Assembly (NCBI GenBank): GCA_035557635.1
Contig: DATMDR010000046.1
Location: 25,480-89,479 of the forward strand
Reading direction: 5' to 3'
Length of the DNA stretch: 64,000 nt
Source: VRUE01 sp035557635
GTDB taxonomy: Bacteria > Actinomycetota > Thermoleophilia > Solirubrobacterales > 70-9
The notes under the pieces are model-generated. The model saw nothing but the letters and a program-made list of their open reading frames with translations. It was not told where the DNA came from and did not search any database. This document shows, one piece after another, positions 22,494-30,295 of this stretch. The position numbers were made by a program, and so were the translations under genes. Within the stretch, counting starts at the first letter, position 1. Each line of letters starts with the position of its first letter.

Positions 22494-22544
22494 TTCCGGT
22501 GTTCCTTTTCCGCCCCATAGACGGATAAGGAACATCCGAAGGAA
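22494..22544. terminator. Imperfect stem-loop between convergent genes
   Basis: GTTCCTT (22501-22507) pairs with AAGGAAC (22527-22533), and TCCG with CGGA above it, closing the loop CCCCATAGA. Weaker TTCC/GGAA pairing extends it below. It lies between the DsbA-like gene (+) and a methyltransferase gene (-) and could end transcription from both sides. There is no long T run. Confidence 0.45.
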
Positions 22545-22572
22545 TGCGGGCCTGCCCTGTGGCGGCTGATGC

Positions 22573-23214
22573 TTACCCGGGCAACGTCGCGCTGCCGCGG
22601 ACGAGCGGCCTGACCAGCGGCGGCGCTTTCGGCAGCTCACCCTGCTCGACATGCTCGACGCTGAACGGCGAGGCCTCGATCGTGGCGACGGTGTCGCGGT
22701 TGCAGTGGCAGCCGTCGGCGAGGAAGCGCCAGGGCTTCTCCAGGCGGTCCTGCCAGTGGGCCAGGCCGGCGTCCTCCGAGCGGACGTGCTCGAGGAAGAG
22801 CAGCCTGCCGCCGGGGCGCAGCACCCGCGCAGCCTCCGCAAGCGCCGCGGCGGGGTTGGGAACCGTGCAGAGAACCAGGGTGAAGGCGACGGTGTCGAAG
22901 CTGGAGTCCTCGAAAGGCAGGCTTTCGGCGGGCGCCTCGACCACCTGCGCCTCCGTGCCGGCCGCGGGCAGCTTCGCCCTGAGCCGCTTGACCATATGCG
23001 GGTCCGGCTCGGCCATGACCAGCTCGGTCACCTGCGGGGGGAACAGCTCCAGGTTGGCGCCGGTGCCGGCTCCGACGTCGATCGTGCGCCCGCCCGCCCC
23101 GCTCAGGGCCTGGCGCCGCATCTCGCGCAGGCCCGCCTCTTCGGTGGCCTGGAAGGCGCGGTCGTAGAGGGCGGCGAACCCCCTCCCCCACGTCGCGTCG
23201 TAGATCCGGCCCAT
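22573..23214 (-). CDS. Class I SAM-dependent methyltransferase
   Basis: A 213-residue methyltransferase with motif I TIDVGAGTGANLELFP near residue 44, VMAEPDPHMVKRLR, the post-motif SLPFEDSSFDTVAFTLVLC and VLRPGGRLLFLEHV. The block LFLEHVRS and the C-terminal layout resemble METTL7-like and phospholipid-related methyltransferases, but the substrate cannot be fixed. It appears to be a single-gene unit between two convergent or unrelated neighbours. Confidence 0.87.
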   Translation of the reverse strand: MGRIYDATWGRGFAALYDRAFQATEEAGLREMRRQALSGAGGRTIDVGAGTGANLELFPPQVTELVMAEPDPHMVKRLRAKLPAAGTEAQVVEAPAESLPFEDSSFDTVAFTLVLCTVPNPAAALAEAARVLRPGGRLLFLEHVRSEDAGLAHWQDRLEKPWRFLADGCHCNRDTVATIEASPFSVEHVEQGELPKAPPLVRPLVRGSATLPG

Positions 23215-23265
23215 ACGTCCTTGCGACTTTAACCCGGGTTCTGACCCGGGAAAAGCCAGCAGCGC

Positions 23266-24147
23266 TCAGGCGGCCTTCTGCTCAGTGGGCTCCGCGTCTG
23301 CCTCGAGTCCCGGCTCGCTGTGAGCGGCGCGGTCCTCGTAGGCGCGGCGGGCGCCGTGGTCGACTTCGGTCATCAGCTTGTCGATCTTCATCAGTCGCCC
23401 GATCGCCTCGCGGACACCGCGCGGCAGCAGCGCGACGAACTTGAAGAGGACGCCGTTGGCGCGCGGCACCCAGACGTCGAAGCGCGGCACTTCGAGCGCG
23501 TCGACGATCTCGTTGGCGACGTCCTCGGCCTCGACCGGTTTGACCAGGCGCTGGCCCACCCCGGCGGTCAGTTCAGTGTTGACCACGGTCGGCATCACGC
23601 AGGCGACCTCGACGCCGCTGCCGCGCAGCTCGGCCCGCACCGCCTCGCTCAGCCCGACCACGGCGTGCTTGGTCGCCGAGTAGGTGGCGATGCCGGGAAT
23701 GCCGCCCTTGCCCGCCTGGGAGGCGATGTTGACGATATGCCCGCGGCCGCGCGGCTGCATCCGCTCGATCGCCAGCTGGGTGCCGGTGATCACTCCGTGC
23801 AGGTTGATGTCGACCTGGCGGCGGACCGAGTCCTCGCCCTCCTCGACGAACGGAGTCACCGGCATGATCCCGGCGTTGTTGATCACCACGTCGAGCGGGC
23901 CGAGCTGACGCTCGGCCTCATCGAGGAAGGCGGCGAAGGAGGCGCGGTCGGTGACGTCGAGCTCGAGTGCGACGGTGCCGCCGCCGAGCTGCCCGGCCGT
24001 CTGCTCGGCCAGCGCCAGGTCGATGTCGCCGATAGCCACCCGGCAGCCCTTGCGCACCAGTGCCGTCGCGGTGGCCTTGCCGATCCCGCGCGCACCGCCC
24101 GTGATCGCCACCACCTTGCCGCTCAGTGCCTGTCGCTGCTTCGCCAT
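23266..24147 (-). CDS. Short-chain dehydrogenase/reductase
   Basis: A 293-residue classical SDR with the cofactor motif TGGARGIG (residues 16-23), NNAGIM near residue 90, the catalytic Ser in IASQAGKGG and YSATK with Tyr and Lys. A C-terminal extension (residues 235-293) contains an amphipathic segment, FKFVALLPRGVREAIG, typical of SDRs acting on lipid substrates. A strong ribosome-binding site, AGGAGGAGG, precedes the ATG. It lies 25 nt after the SCP-x-like thiolase on the same strand, so both may act in fatty or sterol-like acid metabolism. Confidence 0.88.
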   Translation of the reverse strand: MAKQRQALSGKVVAITGGARGIGKATATALVRKGCRVAIGDIDLALAEQTAGQLGGGTVALELDVTDRASFAAFLDEAERQLGPLDVVINNAGIMPVTPFVEEGEDSVRRQVDINLHGVITGTQLAIERMQPRGRGHIVNIASQAGKGGIPGIATYSATKHAVVGLSEAVRAELRGSGVEVACVMPTVVNTELTAGVGQRLVKPVEAEDVANEIVDALEVPRFDVWVPRANGVLFKFVALLPRGVREAIGRLMKIDKLMTEVDHGARRAYEDRAAHSEPGLEADAEPTEQKAA

Positions 24148-24172
24148 CGTGCCCTCCTCCTGCGGCCGTCGC

Positions 24173-25369
24173 TCAGGCGGCGGCCGGCTTGTAGACGGTG
24201 ACCACGGCGGCGCCGCCGAGGCCGATGTTGTGCTGCAGGGCGGTCTTCGCGCCCTCGACCTGCCGCTTGTCGGCTTCGCCGCGCAGCTGCCAGGTGAGCT
24301 CCGAGCACTGCGCGAGGCCGGTCGCGCCCAGCGGGTGGCCCTTTGAGATCAGCCCCCCCGAGGGGTTGACGACTACCTTGCCGCCGTATGTGGTCGCCTC
24401 TTCCTCGACCAGCTTGTGACCCTCGCCCTCAGCCGCGAAGCCGAGTGCTTCGTAGGTGATGAGCTCGTTGGCGCTGAAGCAGTCATGGAGCTCGCAGACG
24501 TCGACTTCCTCAGCCGCGACGCCAGCCTCCTCGTAGGCCTCCTCGGCCGCCTGCTTCGACATGTCGGAGCCGACGATCTTCATGCAGTCGGTGTCCTCGG
24601 CGAAGGTCGAGGAGAGGTCGGTGACCATCGACTGGCCGGCGATCTCGACTGCCTGGTCCCAGAGGCCGTGCTCCTCGACGTAGCGCTCCGAGGCGACGAT
24701 CGCGCAGGCGGAGCCGTCGGAGGTGGGCGAGCACTGCAGCTTGGTCAGCGGGTCGTGGATCATCTTCGCCGCCTTGATGTCCTCGATCGTGTACTCGTCC
24801 TGAAACTGGGCGTAGGGGTTGTTGACAGAGTGCTTGTGGTTCTTCCAGCCGATCCAGGCGTAGTGGTCGGGGTTCGACCCGTACTTCTCCATGTGGTCGC
24901 GGCCGGCGTTGCCGAACATCTGCGGCGCTGGCGGCGACTGCTCGGGGTCGCGGATTTCGAACATCCGCGTCGCGTGCAGGTCGAGCGCGTTGGTGCGGTC
25001 GGTGTACTTGACGCCTAGCGAGCCCGGCTCCATCTTCTCGAAGCCGAGCGCGAGCGCGCACTCGGCGATCCCGCCTTTGACCGCCTGCCGGGCCAGGAAC
25101 AGCGCCGAGGAGCCGGTCGAGCAGTTGTTGTTGACGTTGACGACCGGGATCCCGGTCAGGCCGAGCTGGTAGAGCGCCCGCTGGCCGTAGGTCGAGTCGC
25201 CGTAGCAGTAGCCGGCGTAGGCCTGCTCGACGTCCTCGTAGGGAATGCCGGCGTCGCTGAGCGCCTTCGCCCCGGCCTCCTTGGCCCAGTCCGGGTAGTC
25301 GCCCTCCTTGGTGCCCGGCTTCTCGAATTTGGTCATCCCGACCCCGATCACGAACGTGCGGTTGCTCAA
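24173..25369 (-). CDS. Thiolase-like lipid-transfer protein (SCP-x type)
   Basis: A 398-residue thiolase-superfamily protein: the active-site cysteine is in VNNNCSTGSSAL near residue 89, CELHDCFSANELI lies near residue 298, and GGLISKGHPLGATGLAQ and LQHNIGLGGA are at the C-terminus. It matches the non-decarboxylating SCP-x/acetyl-CoA acetyltransferase-like group, which cleaves 3-ketoacyl-CoA of branched or steroid-like chains. The start is TTG at 25369 with AGGAG 7 nt before it. The 23266-24147 SDR lies downstream. An activity as a general beta-oxidation thiolase is less likely given the group. Confidence 0.88.
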   Translation of the reverse strand: MSNRTFVIGVGMTKFEKPGTKEGDYPDWAKEAGAKALSDAGIPYEDVEQAYAGYCYGDSTYGQRALYQLGLTGIPVVNVNNNCSTGSSALFLARQAVKGGIAECALALGFEKMEPGSLGVKYTDRTNALDLHATRMFEIRDPEQSPPAPQMFGNAGRDHMEKYGSNPDHYAWIGWKNHKHSVNNPYAQFQDEYTIEDIKAAKMIHDPLTKLQCSPTSDGSACAIVASERYVEEHGLWDQAVEIAGQSMVTDLSSTFAEDTDCMKIVGSDMSKQAAEEAYEEAGVAAEEVDVCELHDCFSANELITYEALGFAAEGEGHKLVEEEATTYGGKVVVNPSGGLISKGHPLGATGLAQCSELTWQLRGEADKRQVEGAKTALQHNIGLGGAAVVTVYKPAAA

Positions 25370-25412
25370 AGCTCTGCTCCTGTGGTCTCGCCGCGTGCGC
25401 GCGGCGGTTTGG

Positions 25413-25424
25413 CTGGCTAGCCAG
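25413..25424. promoter_or_regulatory. 12-bp palindrome in the thiolase-ccdA divergent spacer
   Basis: CTGGCTAGCCAG is its own reverse complement. It sits in the 125-nt gap between the divergently transcribed thiolase and ccdA genes and could be an operator for a dimeric regulator. The rest of the gap shows only GC-rich sequence and the ccdA -10. Confidence 0.25.
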
Positions 25425-25479
25425 GAATGTACCGGTTGCGGCCCTCCCCCGCCGAAGGCGTCGCAGCGAACGCGCGAAG

Positions 25480-25485
25480 TACCCT
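25480..25485 (+). promoter_or_regulatory. Putative -10 element of ccdA
   Basis: TACCCT lies 9 nt before the GTG at 25495 and supports that start. Confidence 0.4.
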
Positions 25486-25494
25486 GGAAGGGCC

Positions 25495-26256
25495 GTGTTC
25501 CTCGCCGAGATCAGCACCGACCCGGCCGCCGGGGTGGGAATCTTCGCCGCGCTGGCGGCGGGCGTCGTCTCCTTCCTCTCTCCCTGCGTACTGCCGCTCG
25601 TCCCGGGCTACCTCTCGGCCGTCAGCGGCGTCTCCGCGAGCGAGCTGGAGAGTGCCGGCTGGCGCCGGGTGCTGGGGCCGAGCCTACTCTTCGTCGCCAG
25701 CTTCTCGACGATCTTCATCCTCCTCGGGCTGACCGCGACCGGGCTCGGCTCGACCCTCAACGAGCACGAGGAGCTCTTGAGCAAGATCGCCGCGGCGCTG
25801 ATCATCGCGATGGGCGTCTTCTTCGTCGCCTCCCTCTTCGTCGCGCGGCTGAACCGCGAGTGGCACGTCGAAGCGCTGCTCGATCGAGCCGGCAAGGGAG
25901 GCCCGGTCGTGGCCGGCGCCGCCTTCGCGATCGCCTGGACCCCATGCATCGGCCCCACCCTGGGAGCGATCCTCGGCGCTGCCGCGCTCACCGACTCCGC
26001 CGCTCGCGGCGCCTTCCTGCTCGCCGTCTACTCGGCGGGCCTGGCGATCCCCTTCCTGCTCACCGCCGTCGCCTTCTCCCGCATGACCACCGCCTTCGCT
26101 GTGGTCAAGCGCCACTACCAGCTGATCGTCGCCACCGGCGGCTTGATCCTGATCGCGATGGGCGTCCTGATTTGGACCGACCAGCTGACCCAGCTCAACA
26201 GCGAAGCCCAGAGCTGGCTAAGCGGTCTCGGATTGGACTTCTGGAGCGACGTCTAA
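25495..26256 (+). CDS. ccdA: Cytochrome c biogenesis protein CcdA (thiol-disulfide electron conduit)
   Basis: A 253-residue membrane protein with six hydrophobic helices of the DsbD/CcdA family. The two redox cysteines are in SPCVLPLVPGYLS near residue 31 and TPCIGPTLGAIL near residue 143. CcdA carries reducing electrons from cytoplasmic thioredoxin across the membrane for cytochrome c maturation or disulfide isomerisation. No other cytochrome maturation gene is adjacent. The stop TAA is followed directly by a LOOP11 hairpin. Confidence 0.92.
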   Translation: MFLAEISTDPAAGVGIFAALAAGVVSFLSPCVLPLVPGYLSAVSGVSASELESAGWRRVLGPSLLFVASFSTIFILLGLTATGLGSTLNEHEELLSKIAAALIIAMGVFFVASLFVARLNREWHVEALLDRAGKGGPVVAGAAFAIAWTPCIGPTLGAILGAAALTDSAARGAFLLAVYSAGLAIPFLLTAVAFSRMTTAFAVVKRHYQLIVATGGLILIAMGVLIWTDQLTQLNSEAQSWLSGLGLDFWSDV

Positions 26257-26289
26257 GAGGACGCCTGATCGGCGCATCTCTGCGTCCTC
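26257..26289 (+). repeat. LOOP11 hairpin, copy 2
   Basis: A perfect 8-bp stem, GAGGACGC (26257-26264) and GCGTCCTC (26282-26289), encloses a 17-nt loop containing CGGCGCATCTC. It starts at the base after the ccdA TAA. The loop is shared with 3092-3127, while the stem is different in sequence. Confidence 0.7.
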
Positions 26290-26353
26290 GGTCGCTCGCG
26301 TGCAGAGCACGCCACGCTCCCTGCGTCCTGGACCTGCTTGACCAGTCGCCCTT

Positions 26354-26632
26354 TTAATTACTCACTGGCGTCACGGTCTGCAGCTCCTGGCCGACTGCCT
26401 CGACCTCCTCGAGGCCGGCGCCGTCCACGTCGCGCGAGCAGACGATGCGGAAGCGACCCGTCCCGATCTCGGCGTCGGGCACGACCGGCAGCCCGCGGAT
26501 CTCGTTCCAGCCCAGCCGCTCGACCTCGAACGGGTTCATCCGCACCTCGGCCGCCGGGAACGGGCAGCTCGAGTTGTGCCGGTCGATCGCCTGCGAGATC
26601 GCCTCGAGATTCTTCGCCTCGGGGGAAGCCAT
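26354..26632 (-). CDS. Hypothetical protein, 92 residues
   Basis: I do not recognise this protein. From ATG 26632 it is a small soluble protein with a helical N-terminus (EAKNLEAISQAIDRHN), then a beta-rich half (GTGRFRIVCSRDVDG, ending LQTVTPVSN). There is no signal or membrane segment. The start is supported by TAAACT on the minus strand 7 nt upstream. Codon use is like the GC-rich surroundings, unlike the gene to its right. It converges on ccdA. Confidence 0.6.
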   Translation of the reverse strand: MASPEAKNLEAISQAIDRHNSSCPFPAAEVRMNPFEVERLGWNEIRGLPVVPDAEIGTGRFRIVCSRDVDGAGLEEVEAVGQELQTVTPVSN

Positions 26633-26639
26633 TTGAGGA

Positions 26640-26645
26640 AGTTTA
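26640..26645 (-). promoter_or_regulatory. Putative -10 element of the 92-residue protein gene
   Basis: TAAACT on the minus strand lies 7 nt before the ATG at 26632. Confidence 0.35.
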
Positions 26646-26686
26646 CGAGCGGGCGCCGTACGACACCGCATGCGAGACTGCTCGAA

Positions 26687-27238
26687 ATGCCATCCGATGT
26701 TTTCTGGACAGGTTTTTTCACCTTCGGAGGCGGCGTTGTTGGTGCAACCGTCGGCTACGCAACGGCCCGCCTACAGAATCGTCTTCAACGAGAGCAGCTT
26801 CTTCTCGAAAAACGCCGAGACGAGCGCCAATTTTCGAAAGACAGCGAGGAGCAGCTTGAGCAGAGGCGTGAGCAACGCCGGGCTGTTTACCTTCACTACT
26901 TGGAGGCACTTGACGCGATCATCCACTCAGCAACCACTGAGACAATTGACCAGGAGACGCTAAGTTCCCGTTGGATCGCATTCAATCTGGCTGATAACGA
27001 ACTCGAGCTTGCTGGAACAGAAGCCGTCAAGGAGAGTTCATACCCACTGCACACAGTCATCGCAGAAGCGATTGATCGCTTTTCTGTAGTCATAGACAGC
27101 GAGACGCTCACTTGGCCCGATGACGCTACGTCCTATATGCGCTCGATAGAGGACAAACTTCGACAGGCTCGCCAGGGCACGATCTCTCTTATGAGGAGAG
27201 ATCTTCACGAAGCAGATAATCGGATCGAGGCGAGTTAA
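26687..27238 (+). CDS. AT-richer orphan: membrane-anchored coiled-coil protein
   Basis: A 183-residue protein with no recognised family. It has an N-terminal membrane helix with a glycine zipper (FFTFGGGVVGATVGYATA, about residues 8-25), then a long charged coiled coil (residues 26-75, rich in Q, E and R), then a helical domain. The DNA is clearly less GC-rich than every neighbour: codons such as AAT, GAT, TTT and ACA are frequent. No clear promoter or ribosome-binding site was found. It looks like a recent acquisition, perhaps part of a defence or stress-sensing cassette, but nothing adjacent supports a system. Confidence 0.65.
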   Translation: MPSDVFWTGFFTFGGGVVGATVGYATARLQNRLQREQLLLEKRRDERQFSKDSEEQLEQRREQRRAVYLHYLEALDAIIHSATTETIDQETLSSRWIAFNLADNELELAGTEAVKESSYPLHTVIAEAIDRFSVVIDSETLTWPDDATSYMRSIEDKLRQARQGTISLMRRDLHEADNRIEAS

Positions 27239-27642
27239 AGCGTGCCGCCGGTGTCGTACGGCTGGCCAGGCGTAGCGCCGAGGGCAAGGAGGCGTAGGCC
27301 GTCGGGGCCGGGAGTGATCTTGCGGACCACGTCGGGGGCGACGCGGGCGATGTGGTCCTGATCCAGCGGGTAGGTCTCGCCGCCGGCCTCGAGGGTGCCG
27401 GAGCCGCGTAGGGCGATGTAGACCTCCTCCTGTCCGAGCTGCTCTGGGCGTTTAGCGAACATCTGACCGCCGATACCGTCGGCTGAGTGGTCGTGTTCCG
27501 GGTACTCGGTTGCTCCGGGCTCCATCTCGACGATCGAGATGCCGAAGGCGCTAATTCCGAGCCCAGCCGCGACTTGGTGCATCTTAATTCCCTCGAGAAA
27601 GCCTTCCAGGGCGTTGATCTCGTCGATCTTCGCGTGAGACAC
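27235..27642 (-). CDS. Cupin-domain protein
   Basis: A 135-residue single-domain cupin. The metal-binding motif 1 reads YPEHDHSADGIGGQMF then EEVYIALRGSGTLEAGGE, and motif 2 is PLDQDHIARVAPDVVRKI. Such small cupins bind a divalent metal and act as isomerases, dioxygenases or sensors; the substrate is not readable. The GTG at 27642 has AAGGAG 8 nt upstream. The last bases overlap the end of the AT-rich gene by 4 nt. Confidence 0.82.
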   Translation of the reverse strand: MSHAKIDEINALEGFLEGIKMHQVAAGLGISAFGISIVEMEPGATEYPEHDHSADGIGGQMFAKRPEQLGQEEVYIALRGSGTLEAGGETYPLDQDHIARVAPDVVRKITPGPDGLRLLALGATPGQPYDTGGTL

Positions 27643-27719
27643 ATCGGCCACTCCTTGAGCGTACCCGGCAAGCACCAGCGAAACGCTTCTCGGGGGGCGG
27701 TCCCGTCCCTCCCCCGTCC

Positions 27720-27725
27720 TACCAT
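27720..27725 (+). promoter_or_regulatory. Putative -10 element of dinB
   Basis: TACCAT lies 7 nt before the GTG at 27733. No palindromic SOS box (GAACNNNNGTTC type) was found around it. Confidence 0.4.
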
Positions 27726-27732
27726 CGAACTC

Positions 27733-28824
27733 GTGGCCTTCGAGCGGACGATTGCCCATCTCGACATGGACGCTTTCTACGCATCGGTCGAGCTGCGAAA
27801 GCGGCCGGAGCTGAAGGGGAAGCCGGTCGTCGTCTGCGGGTCGGGGCCGCGGGCGGTGGTGACGACGGCGAGCTATGAGGCGCGCAAACTGGCCGGGATC
27901 CACTCGGCGATGCCGGCGGCGGTGGCGCGGCGCAGGCTGCCCGACGCCGTCTACCTCCAGCCCGACTTCACCGCCTACCGCGAGGCGTCCCGAGACGTGA
28001 TGGCGATCCTGCGGCGCAACGCCGAGACGGTCGAGCAGGTCGGTCTCGACGAGGCCTACGTCGACCTCACCGGGCTCTTCTCGCCGAAGGCGACGATGCG
28101 CCGGATCGCCGCCGAGATCCGCGAGGACACCGGCCTCACCTGCTCGGTGGGCATCTCCGAGAACCGCCTGCTGGCCAAGATCACCAGCGAGCTGGGCAAG
28201 CCGGCCGGGCTCGTCGTCCTCTCCCGCGCCGAAGCCCTGGAGCGCTTCGCCGCCGAGTCGCCGGGCCTGATCCCCGGCATCGGCCCAAAGAGCGTCGCCA
28301 AGCTGGAGCGGATGGAGATCCGCACCCTTGCCGAGCTGCGGGCCCGCGACGCGCCCGCGCTGGTGGAGGCGTTCGGCCCGCGCACCGGCCGCTGGCTGTA
28401 CGCCCGCGCCCGCTTCGAGGACGAGACGCCGATCGTCACCGTCCACGAGACCAAGTCGCAATCGGCCGAGACGACCTTCGACTACGACGTCGCCGACCAC
28501 GGTGAGCTGGCAGCCTCGCTGCGCTCGCTCTCCGAGGAGCTCTGCCGGCGCCTGCGGGCCCGCGACCTCGAGGGGCGCACGGTCGGGATCAAGGTCCGCC
28601 TCGACGACTGGACCAACGTCACCCGCTCGCACACGGTTGAGGAGCCGACCAACGACCCGGCGGTGGTCACTCCGGTCGCGCTCGACCTCCTACGCGCCTA
28701 CGCGCCGCCGCGCCCGGTGCGGCTGCTCGGCGTCCGCGTCGCCGGCTTCTACAACGGCAACGTGGAGGCGGCGGCTGAGACCGGCGAGGAGCAGGACCAG
28801 CTGCGACTCTCGATCTCCACCTGA
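27733..28824 (+). CDS. dinB: DNA polymerase IV (Y-family)
   Basis: A 363-residue translesion polymerase. The palm begins with AHLDMDAFYASVELRKRP (first catalytic Asp), the catalytic DE pair is in EQVGLDEAYVDL, and SVGISENRLLAKITSE and the helix-hairpin-helix IPGIGPKSVAKLERM follow. The little finger domain runs to about residue 350, and a short acidic tail (EAAAETGEEQDQ) ends the protein. GTG 27733 is chosen by the TACCAT hexamer; an ATG at 27766 would cut into the first strand. It is not obviously under SOS control. Confidence 0.94.
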   Translation: MAFERTIAHLDMDAFYASVELRKRPELKGKPVVVCGSGPRAVVTTASYEARKLAGIHSAMPAAVARRRLPDAVYLQPDFTAYREASRDVMAILRRNAETVEQVGLDEAYVDLTGLFSPKATMRRIAAEIREDTGLTCSVGISENRLLAKITSELGKPAGLVVLSRAEALERFAAESPGLIPGIGPKSVAKLERMEIRTLAELRARDAPALVEAFGPRTGRWLYARARFEDETPIVTVHETKSQSAETTFDYDVADHGELAASLRSLSEELCRRLRARDLEGRTVGIKVRLDDWTNVTRSHTVEEPTNDPAVVTPVALDLLRAYAPPRPVRLLGVRVAGFYNGNVEAAAETGEEQDQLRLSIST

Positions 28825-28855
28825 GCCTCGCAGCGGCTGTGCGAAGATCTCTGCC

Positions 28856-30295
28856 GTGTCTGACCGGCTCACTGGACTCGATTCCTCCTTCCTCCACATG
28901 GAGCGTGCCGGCGCGCACATGCACGTCGCCTCGGCGATCCTCTTCGAGGGGCCGCCGCCGAGCCATGAGGAGTTCCGCGACCACATCGAGTCGCGCCTGC
29001 ACCTGGTGCCGCGCTTCCGCCAGAAGCTGCGCTTCGTCCCCTTCGCGCAGGGCCGCCCGGTCTGGGTCGACGACCCGCACCTGAACCTCGACTACCACGT
29101 GCGGCAGACCGCGCTCCCGGCTCCCGGCTCCGAGGAGCAGCTGCGCAACCTGGCGGCGCGGATCTTCTCCCAGCAGCTCGATCGCAGCAAGCCGCTCTGG
29201 GAGCTGTGGCTGGTCGAGGGCCTCTCGGGTGGCCGCTTCGCGATCGTCGGCAAGAGCCACCACGCGCTCGTCGACGGCGTCTCGGGGGTCGACATCACGA
29301 CGGTCCTCTTCGACGTCGAGCAGGAGCCGGCCTCGTCCCCGGTCCGCCCTCCCAAGTGGGCGCCGCGGCCGGAGCCGACCAACCTGGAGATACTCGCCGA
29401 CGCCCTGCGCGAGCGCGCCACCAGCCCGCGTGAGATCGCCCGCGGCATCCGCGCCACGCTGCGCGGGCCGCGTCAGGTGCTGGAGGGGATCGGCGCGACG
29501 AGCAAGGTGATCGGCGCCGGGATGGCGGCCCCCTCCACCCCCTTCAACGTCGAGATCGGCCCCCACCGGCGCATCGCCTTCGTCCGCGCCGACCTCGCCG
29601 ACCTGAAGCAGGTCAAGAACGAGCATGGCGGGACGGTCAACGACGTCGTCCTCTCGGTCGTCACCGGGGCGATCGGCAACTACCTGCGTGCCCGCGGCCA
29701 CGACACCGCGGATCTGGAGATGAGGGCGCTGGTCCCGGTCAGCGTCCGCACCGAGGAGGAGCGCGGCGCACTCGGCAACCGGATCGCGGCGATGATGGCG
29801 CCGCTGCCCGTGTGGTGCGAGGACCCGGTCGAGCGGCTGCGCCTGATCACCGAGACCATGGGCGACCTGAAGGGCTCGGGCCAGGCGGTCGGCGCTGAAA
29901 TCCTGACCAGGATCACCGACTTCGCCCCACCGACGATCACTTCCCAGGCGGCCCGGCTGCAGCCGGCGCAGCGCTTCTTCAACCTCGTGGTCACCAACGT
30001 ACCGGGGCCGCAGTTCCCGCTCTACGTCCTCGGACGCAAGATGGAGGCGATCTTCCCGCTGGTCCCCCTGGCCCGCCGCCAGGCACTCTGCGTCGGGATC
30101 ATGTCCTACGACGGCAAGGTCAATTTCGGCCTGGTCGGCGACTACGACGCGATGGCCGACCTCGAGAGCTTCGGCCTCGACCTCGAACAGGCGCTGGCCG
30201 AAGCCGTCGATTCAGGCGGGGGCGACGGCGACGGCCGCTCGGCTCAGCGCGCCAAGCGTGCGCTGACCGTGAACGGCGCCGCGTCCCGCAGGTAG
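28856..30295 (+). CDS. Wax ester synthase/diacylglycerol acyltransferase (WS/DGAT)
   Basis: A 479-residue bifunctional acyltransferase that joins acyl-CoA to fatty alcohol or diacylglycerol to make storage lipid. The catalytic HHxxxDG is SHHALVDGVSG (His135, His136, Asp140), preceded by the N-terminal block LDSSFLHMERAGAHMHV. The C-terminal DUF1298 part contains NDVVLSVVTGA, RALVPVSVR and NLVVTNVPGPQFPLY. The length is typical. Its last ~50 bases overlap the 3' end of the convergent metallopeptidase gene. It indicates that the organism can store triacylglycerol or wax esters. Confidence 0.93.
   Translation: MSDRLTGLDSSFLHMERAGAHMHVASAILFEGPPPSHEEFRDHIESRLHLVPRFRQKLRFVPFAQGRPVWVDDPHLNLDYHVRQTALPAPGSEEQLRNLAARIFSQQLDRSKPLWELWLVEGLSGGRFAIVGKSHHALVDGVSGVDITTVLFDVEQEPASSPVRPPKWAPRPEPTNLEILADALRERATSPREIARGIRATLRGPRQVLEGIGATSKVIGAGMAAPSTPFNVEIGPHRRIAFVRADLADLKQVKNEHGGTVNDVVLSVVTGAIGNYLRARGHDTADLEMRALVPVSVRTEEERGALGNRIAAMMAPLPVWCEDPVERLRLITETMGDLKGSGQAVGAEILTRITDFAPPTITSQAARLQPAQRFFNLVVTNVPGPQFPLYVLGRKMEAIFPLVPLARRQALCVGIMSYDGKVNFGLVGDYDAMADLESFGLDLEQALAEAVDSGGGDGDGRSAQRAKRALTVNGAASRR

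Noticed and set aside
27600..27735. LexA/SOS box upstream of dinB
   Set aside because: No GAAC-N4-GTTC or similar palindrome is visible between the cupin and dinB.
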